Shown here: positions 52,690 through 62,200 of the stretch, piece by piece
How positions within the stretch are numbered: position 1 is the stretch's first letter
How the letters are laid out: each line of letters begins with the position of its first letter
Source: Lachnospiraceae bacterium KGMB03038
GTDB taxonomy: Bacteria; Bacillota; Clostridia; Lachnospirales; Lachnospiraceae
Reading direction: 5' to 3'
Assembly (NCBI GenBank): GCA_007361935.1
Contig: CP041667.1
Span: 1,578,501-1,642,500 of the forward strand
Length of the DNA stretch: 64,000 nt
The notes under the pieces: model-generated
The model's database searches: none
The model's input: only the letters and a program-made list of their open reading frames with translations
What the model was told of the DNA's origin: nothing
Translations under genes and position numbers: made by a program

Positions 52690-53240
52690 GTTCTTAAATG
52701 TGACGGTAACATTTGATTTAGTTCTTCATTTGAAAAAAATTGCTCTTCATTATTCTTTAATGCTTTTTGTGCTTTTGAATAGCTCCTAGAATTGGTTTTT
52801 GGCGATTTCTTATAAATACTGTAAGTTTCGTTAAGTAAACTGTCTCTCATGGATACTATAGCATTATCGTCTAATACATCAAAGTCAGTCATTAGAGAAA
52901 CATATTTTTCCCGAATAAGCCATAGTTCATCTGCCGCAAAAATATGTTGTTTCATTTCACTTTCGAGATTAAAATTTTTGAAGAACAGATTAAACGCCAG
53001 CAAAACCGTCGAAAAGAAACCGGCAATAATTGTATAAACATTTTCGTTTGTTACTACTGCGCCTAAGAAGCCGCCGGTAGATAAAGCAGATAATAGTATT
53101 TGTGCATATTTTATTAATTTTAATCTATTCTCTAAGGTGTTGACCTGTTTTAAATGGCTTGTGTATGTATAGACTACTCTACCATACGCTTCTTTTAATT
53201 GTATTAACAATCCGGCTCTATGTTGGGAATTTTGTACCAT
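52674..53240 (-). CDS. SLATT-type 2TM effector, 188 aa
   Basis: Two membrane segments near residues 48-65 and 70-90 (ILLSALSTGGFLGAVV; IIAGFFSTVLLAFNLFF) flanked by helical cytoplasmic parts, as in SLATT proteins that associate with SMODS nucleotidyltransferases. The effector is thought to open the membrane or pore after a cyclic-nucleotide signal. It overlaps the end of the CD-NTase gene by 23 bases; GGAGAG precedes its start. Its C-terminal SSKS comes from repeat A. Confidence 0.8.
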   Translation of the reverse strand: MVQNSQHRAGLLIQLKEAYGRVVYTYTSHLKQVNTLENRLKLIKYAQILLSALSTGGFLGAVVTNENVYTIIAGFFSTVLLAFNLFFKNFNLESEMKQHIFAADELWLIREKYVSLMTDFDVLDDNAIVSMRDSLLNETYSIYKKSPKTNSRSYSKAQKALKNNEEQFFSNEELNQMLPSHLRTSSKS

Positions 53241-54102
53241 ATATTTCTCTCCATTTACTATGCCATGTATAATAATATCCGTTGCTGTACGCAGAAATTG
53301 CTTCTAAGGACAAATCATATGCTTGTTTGGCTTCTCTTTTAAAAGAATATTTTTTTGTGACGTGTTTTCCATCACCAAATTTTATCCAGTATTCTTTGTC
53401 AGCATTATCATAAAGATATTTAAAAAAGTCTCTGGACAGCCAATCATAGTAAGAATATGATTTATCAGCGTATTTATAAGTTTGAATAAATCGGTAAGCA
53501 ATGGTATCAATCAAAACTCCAGTCATACATACACCCATATTGTTGTTCCATGCTCTTGCCATACGACATAAACGCTTTAGATTTTTATTTGAAAGACTAT
53601 TACGTCCATTAAAACAGTTCATTTCCTGTTTGGGATCCATGTATTTCCAACTGCCCCCATTATGAGTGTCTGGATACACATAAGAACCATCCTCTAACTT
53701 AAAGGACGGTACTATTTCAAATTTAATGCCATTGTAAAAGTCAATAACTACTACCTGTCCATCACCACCTATTTGAGAAGAAGAATACGTTTTTTGAAGC
53801 GACAATTTAACCGCCTGTAATAAAGCAGATTGTCCGTTTCCAGTATAATTGTTATATTTTGTATATTCAGACCATGGCAATTCTATAACGATATCAATAT
53901 CACTGGTATATATAGCGGTTCCTCTTCCATAAGACCCTACATAAAAACTATGATTTGTCTCTGACTCTGTAGACCAAAAATCTTTATTTATCCTTTTAGT
54001 AATTGCATGATAACGAGTTTGTACATCATTTACCACAGAAGAACTCATTCTAAGATTTTTACAAAATGTAGAAAAATCTTGACTTACAGAAATATCCGAC
54101 AA
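53218..54102 (-). CDS. CD-NTase (SMODS nucleotidyltransferase), CBASS-like, 294 aa
   Basis: Predicted second-messenger synthase of an anti-phage CBASS-like system. The active site reads GSYGRGTAIYTSDIDIV, with Asp68 and Asp70 and a third Asp121 in VVVIDFYNG. A C-terminal helical part follows. The TTG at 54100-54102 is the likely start, with GGAGGG 6 bases upstream; the ATG seven codons earlier overlaps that site. It overlaps its SLATT effector gene. No Cap2/Cap3 genes are nearby, so this is the simple two-gene type. Confidence 0.85.
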   Translation of the reverse strand: MSDISVSQDFSTFCKNLRMSSSVVNDVQTRYHAITKRINKDFWSTESETNHSFYVGSYGRGTAIYTSDIDIVIELPWSEYTKYNNYTGNGQSALLQAVKLSLQKTYSSSQIGGDGQVVVIDFYNGIKFEIVPSFKLEDGSYVYPDTHNGGSWKYMDPKQEMNCFNGRNSLSNKNLKRLCRMARAWNNNMGVCMTGVLIDTIAYRFIQTYKYADKSYSYYDWLSRDFFKYLYDNADKEYWIKFGDGKHVTKKYSFKREAKQAYDLSLEAISAYSNGYYYTWHSKWREIYGTKFPT

Positions 54103-54168
54103 ATAAATCCCTCCTCTAAACATCTTACAGAATATTATACCAATTTTTGGTCAAAGCTACAATACAAA

Positions 54169-54390
54169 TCATGCTCCGATAATACGGTTGAACAGCTCCA
54201 GCAGCACATCTTTTACGCCACCGGCATTGAATACCAGACCTACCGCAATGAGCGCAATTACCAGAAAGCCGATAAGTTTGGAAAACTCACGCTTAAAGCC
54301 TAAGTAGATACCGATTACAACAATCGCCATCAGCACCAAGCTCTGTGCATTGCTTAAAAACCAGTTGTATAAGTTCTGACCGAAATTCAT
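54169..54390 (-). CDS. Orf19/TcpD-like small membrane protein, 73 aa
   Basis: Two membrane segments (about 15-32 and 39-57) in a short protein ending LLELFNRIIGA, matching the TcpD/Orf19 family of the transfer region. Its start codon overlaps the stop of the next small gene upstream (TGA within ATGA). Confidence 0.82.
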   Translation of the reverse strand: MNFGQNLYNWFLSNAQSLVLMAIVVIGIYLGFKREFSKLIGFLVIALIAVGLVFNAGGVKDVLLELFNRIIGA

Positions 54391-54527
54391 TTATCCTCAT
54401 TCCTTTCTACTTTAATATTTTTCATTTCTTCGTCGGCTGCTTTGCCTACCTGTAAAATACACATCAGCACCACGCCGATACCCATACCTGCCGACACCAG
54501 CAGCAGGTCACAAAATAAATGCCACAT
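54387..54527 (-). CDS. Small DUF3789-like membrane protein, 46 aa
   Basis: Encodes MWHLFCDLLLVSAGMGIG and a further hydrophobic part with an acidic/basic tail. It has one membrane segment and overlaps the orf19 gene by 4 bases, so the two are translated together. Small DUF3789 proteins occur in Tn916-like elements at this place. Too short for normal gene finders. No ribosome binding site is strong. Confidence 0.7.
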   Translation of the reverse strand: MWHLFCDLLLVSAGMGIGVVLMCILQVGKAADEEMKNIKVERNEDK

Positions 54528-54529
54528 AT

Positions 54530-55723
54530 CTATTTCTCCATAATCATTTCTTCCGTACTCACCGAAAGTTGCTGCAAGACCTTTTTCAGCCGGTCAGTGA
54601 GCTTTGCGTTTTTCACCATATCCCGGATAATGGTGGTGTCGTTCTGCTTATCCAGCGTTTCCGCTACCTGTAAAGTAGGTGCGACCTGTCGTGCCAGCCA
54701 GTTCAGCGTGCGGTTAAAGTCATAGGGTTCTGGCTGTGTCGTCAGCTTCAAACGCCCCCGGTCTTTTCCAAGAAACCACGCCCACCGCTCATTGGTCTTC
54801 CACTCGCTCCGGCGTTTCGTGTCGTCCTTATCGACAAAGCGCACATAGCGGTTGATGATAGAAAAAGCGGTACGTTCAGCGTCATGGTATGTCAGCAAAT
54901 CCCGTACCGCATAATAGGCTCGCTCATTTTTCAATCGGATTTCAAAGCGGTTTTTGATAGGCGTTTCCTCTAGGGGAATGTCGTACTTTACAAGCTGCTC
55001 ATAATCTTTCTCGTAGATACAGAAGTAAACCTCTGATTTCAGAGAGCCGATATACAGCGTGTTTCCCATGCTGGATTTATTTTCTTCACGGCTTTGTACC
55101 AGCTCGCCGGAGCGGTAAGACTTAAAGCTCCGAAAGACAGAGATACATTCCTCATTCCGGCACTTTTTTGTCAGTTCTGGAATGTCCAGTATCCCCACCA
55201 TATCGTTGATGGCAAGGTCAAGCCGCTTTATCACGCCGCCCTCCACCAGTGCGTCCATGAGGAAGTCATACCAGCTCCTATGCTGTGCCAGCAGGAAATT
55301 TTCAAACTGTCGGCAGCCTTTTCCTTTCAGTTCCAGCAGCACGCCTTTTTCCACGTCGGGAGACACCAGAACGAAAATATCCCCCATGTAGTAATGCTCT
55401 GGATAGTTATAAAATCCGTAATCCTCATGTATCATAAAGTCCAGCTTCAATCTAAGGATTTTGCTCACCACAAACTGTACGTCCGTAGTCGGGAAGCGTA
55501 TCCTCACATAGTCAAACAGCATGGTAAGCGGTGACTCCGGGTTATAGCGTTCCAGTGCTTGCAGCAGATGTTCTTTTACTTCCTCGCCGGGAGCAGCCTT
55601 GCCGGACTCGATCTTGTTCAGATATTGCCGGGTGATACCGGCTGCTACAGCGATTTTATTCTGTGAAACGCCGTAAGAGAGCCGCTTTTTTTTAAAGCTG
55701 GTTATCCAGTCTGTATCATTCAG
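54530..55723 (-). CDS. Orf20-like relaxase / replication initiation factor (MobT type), 397 aa
   Basis: Nicks oriT and may start rolling-circle replication. The N-terminal XRE helix-turn-helix (LSYGVSQNKIAVAAGITRQY) is followed by the Rep_trans/MobT domain with GDIFVLVSPDVEKGVLLELKG, the RLDLAINDMVG motif, and YIGSLKSEVYFCIYEKD. The start is probably CTG at 55721-55723, after GGAGG with 7-base spacing; a shorter ATG start at 55522 would lose the helix-turn-helix. Length agrees with Orf20. oriT lies upstream. Confidence 0.9.
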   Translation of the reverse strand: MNDTDWITSFKKKRLSYGVSQNKIAVAAGITRQYLNKIESGKAAPGEEVKEHLLQALERYNPESPLTMLFDYVRIRFPTTDVQFVVSKILRLKLDFMIHEDYGFYNYPEHYYMGDIFVLVSPDVEKGVLLELKGKGCRQFENFLLAQHRSWYDFLMDALVEGGVIKRLDLAINDMVGILDIPELTKKCRNEECISVFRSFKSYRSGELVQSREENKSSMGNTLYIGSLKSEVYFCIYEKDYEQLVKYDIPLEETPIKNRFEIRLKNERAYYAVRDLLTYHDAERTAFSIINRYVRFVDKDDTKRRSEWKTNERWAWFLGKDRGRLKLTTQPEPYDFNRTLNWLARQVAPTLQVAETLDKQNDTTIIRDMVKNAKLTDRLKKVLQQLSVSTEEMIMEK

Positions 55724-55845
55724 TCAAATTCCTCCTAACTGTCAGTGTCAACTAAGAGCTGTTCCAGTTGACACGCCCATCAGCACGAAAAGTCCTTTAA
55801 ACACAAGGACTTTCCATACTTTTGAGACTGTTTCCTGTTGTAATT

Positions 55846-55902
55846 GTGCCCCCCTGTTAGATACCGGGGGCGAATGGTTGGCGTGGCGTACGCCACACCA
55901 AC
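55846..55902. other. Origin of transfer (oriT)
   Basis: Between orf20 and orf21, as in Tn916. Two symmetrical elements occur: a nick-type hairpin with arms GCCCCC/GGGGGC around CTGTTAGATACC (55848-55871), resembling the ICEBs1/Tn916 oriT, and a 26-bp near-palindrome centred on GGCGTACGCC (55877-55902) with one mismatch pair. Confidence 0.8.
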
Positions 55903-55906
55903 ACGG

Positions 55907-57310
55907 CTAGTCCGTACCAGCGGCTTTCGCTTCGCACGCCGCCTGTCCGTCCTGCCTTTGCTGCATGAGTCTCCCGATTTCTTTCAGAAAATCATGCCCT
56001 TTTGGTACTAGGGGAGTGTAAAACTCCGATATGACACTTGTTCCCACGTCAACGTAGCCACGCCCTTTGATCTGCTTCAGAAAAAAGTCCTTGTCTACTT
56101 CCCCGAACATCATAGAGTATCCCAGCTCGCTCATGCGCCCTAATGCCACACGGAAATTAAACTGGTCACGGATACCGTCACCGAGATACTTTGCGTCTGG
56201 ACGCTGACAGGCAAGGATAAGGAAGTATCCGGCTTGCCGACCCAGCATGACAATCTGTTTCAGCTTGTTCAAGACCGCAGCGTTTTCCTTTGTCGTCAGC
56301 ATTTCCATAAATGCCACATACTCGTCAAAAATAAGGAAGTGGGGCGGTAAGTTGAGATAGGCGTAGTTCTCCCCGGTCTTGTAGCCCTCCATCCGCTTCA
56401 TGGTTTCGCTCCGCTCCATCATGCCGTCATAGAAACGCTCAATACAGAAGGTAATATCCTCCTTGCGGTAATAGACTTCCGGCATGACAGCGGACAAATC
56501 GGCAAGGTCAGCGTTCTTAGGGTCAAGCACATACACCTGTGCGTTAGTACGCAGCAGAGCTTCAATGATGGTAAGGATAAAATACGTTTTTCCTCCACCT
56601 GTGCCACCGGCTATGAGCATATGGGGGAGCTTGTCATACTCCCATGATACGTTAGCCATGAGCTTTAGGCTGCCGTGTGCCGCCTGTACCTCGTCAATGG
56701 TGATACGGTTCGCAATGGTGTCATAGAGCAGCACATACTCCACAAAGCTGTCTTTCAGCTCTTTGGATACCAGTTCGCAATATAAGCCGGTTTCTAGCTT
56801 CTTCTCCAAATGTAAGAGCTGCTCTTGATACTTTCCCAGTGTGATCTCTGCTTGTATATGGATAAGTCCATGCTCCAGCCGATAGTACACTTTGGGAAAG
56901 TGGGTGATTTTCTCTTTGGAACGACTGTCCGGCAAGTCTTTGAAGAAACCGCCGTCCTGTGTCTTTTCAGACTCATACCACCCATTTTCTAATATCATGC
57001 GTGCCAACTTTTGCCGGTGGGAAAGCTGCTTTACTTTATCCGGCAGGAAATACCGATACAAAAAGGCAGCCGCCACACTCACCGCACCGGCCACCATGAC
57101 AGTGCCTATCATGTATGGCGTGACGGTCAGATGGAAGCTGCCCTCATGGAGCAGAGAAGCCGATTTCCAGTCCGTATGAAACAGCGTGCCGATATTTAAG
57201 AGCAGCACCACCACAAGGAACACCAGAAGCAGAAAGCCGGTTGCCGTGCGGAATATAAGCGTCCTGTCGCTTGCTCGGATACGGTTGCCCTTTCTCTGAA
57301 AATATCTCAT
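55907..57310 (-). CDS. Orf21/TcpA-like FtsK/SpoIIIE coupling ATPase, 467 aa
   Basis: DNA-pumping coupling protein that links the relaxase complex to the channel. Two N-terminal membrane segments (about 25-45 and 50-70) precede the FtsK-like motor with Walker A GGTGGGKTYF (near 235-245) and Walker B HFLIFDEYVA (near 335). AAGGAG precedes the start. The position directly beside oriT matches Tn916. Confidence 0.94.
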   Translation of the reverse strand: MRYFQRKGNRIRASDRTLIFRTATGFLLLVFLVVVLLLNIGTLFHTDWKSASLLHEGSFHLTVTPYMIGTVMVAGAVSVAAAFLYRYFLPDKVKQLSHRQKLARMILENGWYESEKTQDGGFFKDLPDSRSKEKITHFPKVYYRLEHGLIHIQAEITLGKYQEQLLHLEKKLETGLYCELVSKELKDSFVEYVLLYDTIANRITIDEVQAAHGSLKLMANVSWEYDKLPHMLIAGGTGGGKTYFILTIIEALLRTNAQVYVLDPKNADLADLSAVMPEVYYRKEDITFCIERFYDGMMERSETMKRMEGYKTGENYAYLNLPPHFLIFDEYVAFMEMLTTKENAAVLNKLKQIVMLGRQAGYFLILACQRPDAKYLGDGIRDQFNFRVALGRMSELGYSMMFGEVDKDFFLKQIKGRGYVDVGTSVISEFYTPLVPKGHDFLKEIGRLMQQRQDGQAACEAKAAGTD

Positions 57311-57328
57311 AAAATCTCCTTATATTAA

Positions 57329-57362
57329 AAAAGCAGCTAATCTTTTAAAGACTAACTGCTTT
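57329..57362 (-). terminator. Terminator of the zinc-ribbon/membrane pair
   Basis: On the minus strand AAAGCAG and CTGCTTT arms form a hairpin followed by TTTTTTAATATA. The hairpin arms resemble those in the two cassette repeats at 51519-51580 and 52629-52689. Confidence 0.8.
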
Positions 57363-57387
57363 CATAATAGTAAATATAGAAACTCTT

Positions 57388-57912
57388 TTAATAACTTCTT
57401 AATTGTTCGTTTGTGAATACTTCACCTTGTTCATTTTCCCATTGTGAAGTGATTTTGAATTTATGCGAAGAACCCATATGGATTATTACATGTTCTTCAA
57501 AACTATTACCCGGTTCAAGATATTCATAAGGCATTTTATCTTTTATTAACATTATTTGATATTCTTGTGGTATTGAAACAGAAATATTATATGCAGTTGC
57601 ATTGCCAGAGTTCCATATTTTTGCTTTGTATTTATTTTTAGATATATTTATAATTCTTGCTTCAATCCATGCCTTTTGTTCTTGATTTTCTTGCTGCCTA
57701 ATTTTTTCCAGTTCATGTTCCTTTAATGCAAGCTCATATTCTTTTATCTTTTGTTCAAGCTCTGATAATTGGACTCGGACTTGCACGGTATCATTAGACT
57801 TTTTTAATGCCACAAGAGATATAATTACAGCGGCAATAGGCATAATATAGAGAGCGACATCTTTAATAACTTCTTTAAATACATTCCAGTATTCCATGAT
57901 TTCTGGACTCAT
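57388..57912 (-). CDS. Membrane protein with coiled coil, cargo gene, 174 aa
   Basis: One N-terminal membrane segment (about 16-36, DVALYIMPIAAVIISLVAL) is followed by a coiled coil (about 45-75, LEQKIKEYELALKEHELEKI) and a beta-rich domain (NKYKAKIWNSGNATAYNISV). It begins 4 bases after the zinc-ribbon gene, so the two form one unit. No function known. Insertion between orf21 and orf22 of the Tn916 backbone marks it as cargo. Confidence 0.78.
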   Translation of the reverse strand: MSPEIMEYWNVFKEVIKDVALYIMPIAAVIISLVALKKSNDTVQVRVQLSELEQKIKEYELALKEHELEKIRQQENQEQKAWIEARIINISKNKYKAKIWNSGNATAYNISVSIPQEYQIMLIKDKMPYEYLEPGNSFEEHVIIHMGSSHKFKITSQWENEQGEVFTNEQLRSY

Positions 57913-57916
57913 TTCA

Positions 57917-58183
57917 TCACCTCAATTTTTTTAATGCCTTTGATAATTCTTTTTCTATTTCTTTCATTGCCTCATTTTTAATATCCTCAATATTGGCATT
58001 AATCACATCTTGATTTTCCTCAATTAGTTCAGCTTTCGTGAAAACTCTACCGCAATCTGAACATTTTATTTTTGTGTCATCTGGAGCTTCCATTAAATCA
58101 TCTATTCCCTCGTCTAAAGTAGAAAATTGATCGTTTCCACATACGCTACAGAAGAGGGTTACGTTTCTGCTTAAATCTTTCAT
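57917..58183 (-). CDS. ECs_2282-like zinc-ribbon protein, cargo gene, 88 aa
   Basis: Two CxxC pairs (CSVCGND, CSDCGRV) form a zinc ribbon in the first 50 residues; the remainder is a helical charged tail (IEDIKNEAMKEIEKELSKAL). It resembles the ECs_2282 family of putative zinc-binding proteins. It precedes the membrane/coiled-coil gene. The role is unknown. Confidence 0.78.
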   Translation of the reverse strand: MKDLSRNVTLFCSVCGNDQFSTLDEGIDDLMEAPDDTKIKCSDCGRVFTKAELIEENQDVINANIEDIKNEAMKEIEKELSKALKKLR

Positions 58184-58348
58184 TCATTTTCCTCCCAACA
58201 TGTAAAGTTAAATTATATTATACAACCTTAAAAAGACGTATTCAATCCAATATTTAACAGACATCTATACATGAGGAAGTAAATAAATTATCCCTTGCCC
58301 AGCCTTTCCCTAGAATATGTGTTCAAACTTCATTTTCTACCAGGAACA

Positions 58349-58708
58349 TTATTTTGGTTTATTAGAAGGAAGTTTAGAGGCAGCATTTTTTAAAGCTATA
58401 TCGTCTGCCTTGATATACCAGTCCACATCTGCCCCTTGAAACGTAGCTGTCGCCACAGTGTCGGCTACCGGATTGATAAGCTCCACCTCGGCGTTATAGT
58501 CAAACTCTTTTAAAGGCACGCTTGCCGGAATGGATACCTGTATCATGCGCCCCTGTCCTCTGGACTTCAAATCATAGGTGCGCTCCTTGATTTCCTCGGA
58601 CACCGTACCGTCATCATTCTGGACGTGTACCTCACGGCGTAAGGCTGAAAATTTCAAAATCCCGAAAGTTTTCTCTTTGTCAATGATAATCCCGTTTGCT
58701 AATCTCAT
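58349..58708 (-). CDS. DUF961 protein, Orf22-like, 119 aa
   Basis: Small protein of the YdcP/DUF961 family conserved in Tn916-like elements, with the N-terminal LANGIIIDKEKTFGILKF and the INPVADTVATATFQ segment. It sits beside a second DUF961 gene. The exact role in transfer is not known. Confidence 0.87.
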   Translation of the reverse strand: MRLANGIIIDKEKTFGILKFSALRREVHVQNDDGTVSEEIKERTYDLKSRGQGRMIQVSIPASVPLKEFDYNAEVELINPVADTVATATFQGADVDWYIKADDIALKNAASKLPSNKPK

Positions 58709-58723
58709 CTGTTCTGTACCTCC

Positions 58724-59038
58724 TTATGCTTTCACCATATCATCAGCGGATAAAATGTAATTGGTAAATCCACGGCTGCCGATTTTGTAGCCGGTAGCGG
58801 TGATTTTAGGGTTAATGAGCTTCACCTTTTCCTCGATTTCAAAGTTCTTCTCACCAGCGGAAGCCGGGAGGAATACCACAATATCATCCGCACGCTGCAC
58901 GTTAGAGTACAGGTTGTAGCTCCGGGAAACGACGGTCATACGTCCGTTAATCCGTCGCTGATCGACCTTGCCCTCACCGGCATATTCCAGATTTCCGAAT
59001 GTTTTTTCCATATTAGGGATAACGTGTTTTAATTCCAT
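58724..59038 (-). CDS. DUF961 protein, Orf23-like, 104 aa
   Basis: Second DUF961 protein; starts ELKHVIPNMEKTFGNLEY and contains VKLINPKITATGYKIG. It is the first gene of the conjugation transcript. A ribosome binding site (AAAGAGGTT) precedes the start. Confidence 0.87.
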   Translation of the reverse strand: MELKHVIPNMEKTFGNLEYAGEGKVDQRRINGRMTVVSRSYNLYSNVQRADDIVVFLPASAGEKNFEIEEKVKLINPKITATGYKIGSRGFTNYILSADDMVKA

Positions 59039-59109
59039 AAATTTCTTTAACCTCTTTTCTTTCTATAATTATGAATGTAATAGTTCCATTCTGCCTTGCA
59101 GAGAATATC

Positions 59110-59195
59110 TGTCTGCCTGTGGATAATCAAGGGCAGGCGTTGTGCTTCGCACCCTTGACAATCCCCATGCAGAAAGATTTAGAACAAACAAGCAG
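59110..59195 (-). promoter_or_regulatory. Hairpin upstream of the orf23 gene
   Basis: The arms GGATTGTCAAGGG and CCCTTGATTATCC, with a GTGCGAAGCAC hairpin between them, form a stem-loop upstream of the conjugation transcript. It may modulate its transcription. The promoter itself was not assigned. Confidence 0.5.
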
Positions 59196-59278
59196 AATTT
59201 AGGTAACTTGTCAGCCGCAAGGACTGAATAAGGACAGAGGCGGTGAACGGATATGCAGCTCCATAGGCAGCCACCCGG

Positions 59279-62200
59279 TTATTTACGCTTTAAGGAGCGG
59301 AATTTCCTGTATGCAGCAAAAGCAATACCAGCCGCAGACAGTCCGAGCATGACCGCAAAGGCGGCTACATTCGTAGTATCGCCCGTTTTAGGAGCGTCCG
59401 TTGATTTTGTCGGAGTCTCCGGCGTGTCGGGTGTCTCTGGAGTTTCTGGTGTATCCGGCTGCTCTGGTTCATCCGGTACTTCCGTGATTGTCACAGTCTG
59501 CCCCTCGTCAGTGATGTCTTTATGCTCTGTGACTTTTACCGGCTCGTCCGGGTTCGTCACGTCGTAAAGCTCCTCAAATGTGACAAGCTGCTTTCCGGCA
59601 AGAGAGGAAGCGTCAAAAGTAAAGACAATCTCAACTTCCATATCCTCACTGTCAGCCGTAAAGGTGTAATCATTTTCCACACGTTTGCCGTCAATGAGCA
59701 GCTCCGCATTTTCGTCTTTTACCATCTGCCAGCCTTTGAGCTGGTAAGCTGTACCAACTTCCAGACCGCTAAGAGTGATCATATCCACGATAGACACCTC
59801 TTTGCCGGCGGTGATTTCCTTTTCACCGTCCGCACCTGTCGCCGTTGTGTGAATTTCAATTATCCGCTCGGTAATAAGTACGGTCTGCCCCTCGTCGTCA
59901 ATGTCCTTATGTTCCGCTACCTTTACCGGCTCGTCCGGGTTCGTCACGTCGTAGAGTTCCTCAAAAGTCACCAGATTTTTCCCGGCAAGGGCAGAAGCAT
60001 TAAAGGTAAAGGATACCTCAACCTCCATCTGCTCTTTATTTGCGGTAAAGGTGTAATCACTCTGCACCGGCTCGCCGTCAATGAGCAGCTCGGCGTTTTC
60101 ATCTTTTACCATCTGCCAGCCTTTGAGCTGGTACTTTGTACCGACTTCCAGACCATCTAAGGTGACGATATCCACGATAGTCACCTCTTTACCGGCAATG
60201 ATGGACTTCTCACCGTCCGCACCTGTGGCTGTAGTATGGATACTAAGCTCTTTCTCGTATTCGTCCGTCAGTGTTCCTAAGTCAATGACTGTCTTATCTT
60301 TGGATACTACGATTTCAAATGCAGGAATAAGCTGAAAGCCTTTGTTGCTGTCGCAGCGGAGTTCCTCAATCTCGTAGGTGTCATACAGGAGCGCACCTTT
60401 GGAGTCGTCCGGCTCTGATGTACCGAACCAGATACCGTCCTCGCTGTTCTTGCCCTCGTTTGTGTTCTGCTTGTGGGATACCCATGCAGAAGAAGTGGAA
60501 AACTGACCGTTTGCGTCCGTCACAATGATGTGACTCTCGCCGGTAGTCTTGCTCATGATCCGAAACGGAACATTTGCAAGACGCTGATGTGTTCCGGCAC
60601 CAATCTTCACACCCTCAATGTCGCCACGCTTAATCTGGTTATAGATGGACGTATCCTCGCCGGTCAAATCCACGATTTTCCCGTTCTCTGTGATGGAAAA
60701 CTCTACCGCTTTAGCGCCCTCGGTCAGATAACCGTCGGGAGCTTCGCTTTCTTCGATACGGTATTTCCCGTATGGCAGTGTGTCCGCAGCAGTAGAAGCG
60801 ATACCGTCAATGCCGGTACGGATTGTTTTAACGACTTCGCCCTTATTGTAGAGCTTGCCGTCTACCAGCACGGGATTGTCATTGAGCGTGATAATCTCAA
60901 AGGCAGCGTCTTTCAGTGTTGCGCCGCCCTGTGCTTTGGTATCCTTTGTCTCTAAATCCCGTTTCTGTATCTGCACGCCGCCACGAATGACCTTGTCGGA
61001 TACAGAAAATTGATTGCTGCCGGTAAGGCCAGCCAGCTCCCCGTCCTCGGTAATCTGTGTGATATACAAGCCGGTAATCTGTTCTTCACTTCCGGCAGCC
61101 TGCATATATGCGCCCTCTAACAGATAGCCGGAGGGAGACTTTGTTTCTTCCACGGTCAATGTACCCAGAGGAAGCACGGCTGTTCCGTCCTGGGTATAAA
61201 AGCCGTCGCCGGATACCTTATATTTATCAGCCAGCCGGGATACATAGTGAACCGTGCCGTCGCTGTCTTTTTTAGCGAGTGTCTTTGTTGTCCATGTCCT
61301 TGTAGGCTCTGCCGGGAGGTTATCAGCCGTATAATATCCGGCATAGAAATTCCATGTGAACTCTGCACCCTCTAAGGAAGCGTTACCCTGTGCGGTAGCT
61401 TTTCCTGTCTCCATATCAATCTTAAACAGTTCGATAAGGGTATCTGTGACCTTTGGCGTATCCGATACGCTCAAAGTGGCGGTCTTTCCGGCTTCCACGG
61501 ATAACGGATACACAGTCTTGTCCAGCTTGTAGCCAGCCGGAGCGGACAGCTCCTTGATATAGACCGTACCAGCTTTGACCTCCACGGTTTCTGTATTTCC
61601 GCTGGTATCCGTTGTAAGGGTGGCAAGCTGCTCTGTGCAGCCTTTATCAGAATAGACACCATAAACCGCACCGGCGATTGAATAATTCCCGTTGCCGTCT
61701 GTAATGCTGGTATTACTGGAAGTCTTTTTCAGTGTGGCATTTCCGACAGCCAGCTTTGCCCAGAACTGACCTAATTCCTGCCCCTCGCCGGAGTAGATAT
61801 AGCCGCCGCACTCATACCGTCCTTTATTCTCATTGACAAAGGTTTTCGCACCGCTGTAGACTTCGTCCTGTACTGCCTTTGAGATTTCATCATAGGAAGC
61901 ACGGACATTATCGCACTGCCAGCCAAGATGGACGCTCAAACGCTGCCAGACCACACACTGTTCCAGTAAGTAGACCTGTTTATAATTCAGACTACTGTGA
62001 CTGGCGGCATACTGTTTGACGTATTCCAGAGAGAGGGCAATGTCAGCGATCTGGTCTGCACTCATGCGTGTGCTTGCGTCCGCTCTGGTCTTGTATCCAT
62101 TGCGGAAGTCTGTGTTGATGTCGATACAGTAGGCTGTCTCGCCCTCCACTTTCATAATGCCCTCATTAAAGGTTGAACCGATAGAGCCGTCGTTCATCAC

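Noticed and set aside
52674..53240. SLATT protein as a generic conjugation membrane protein
   Set aside because: Overlap with the CD-NTase and the two-segment layout fit SMODS-SLATT pairs better; Tn916 has no such gene between orf18 and orf19.
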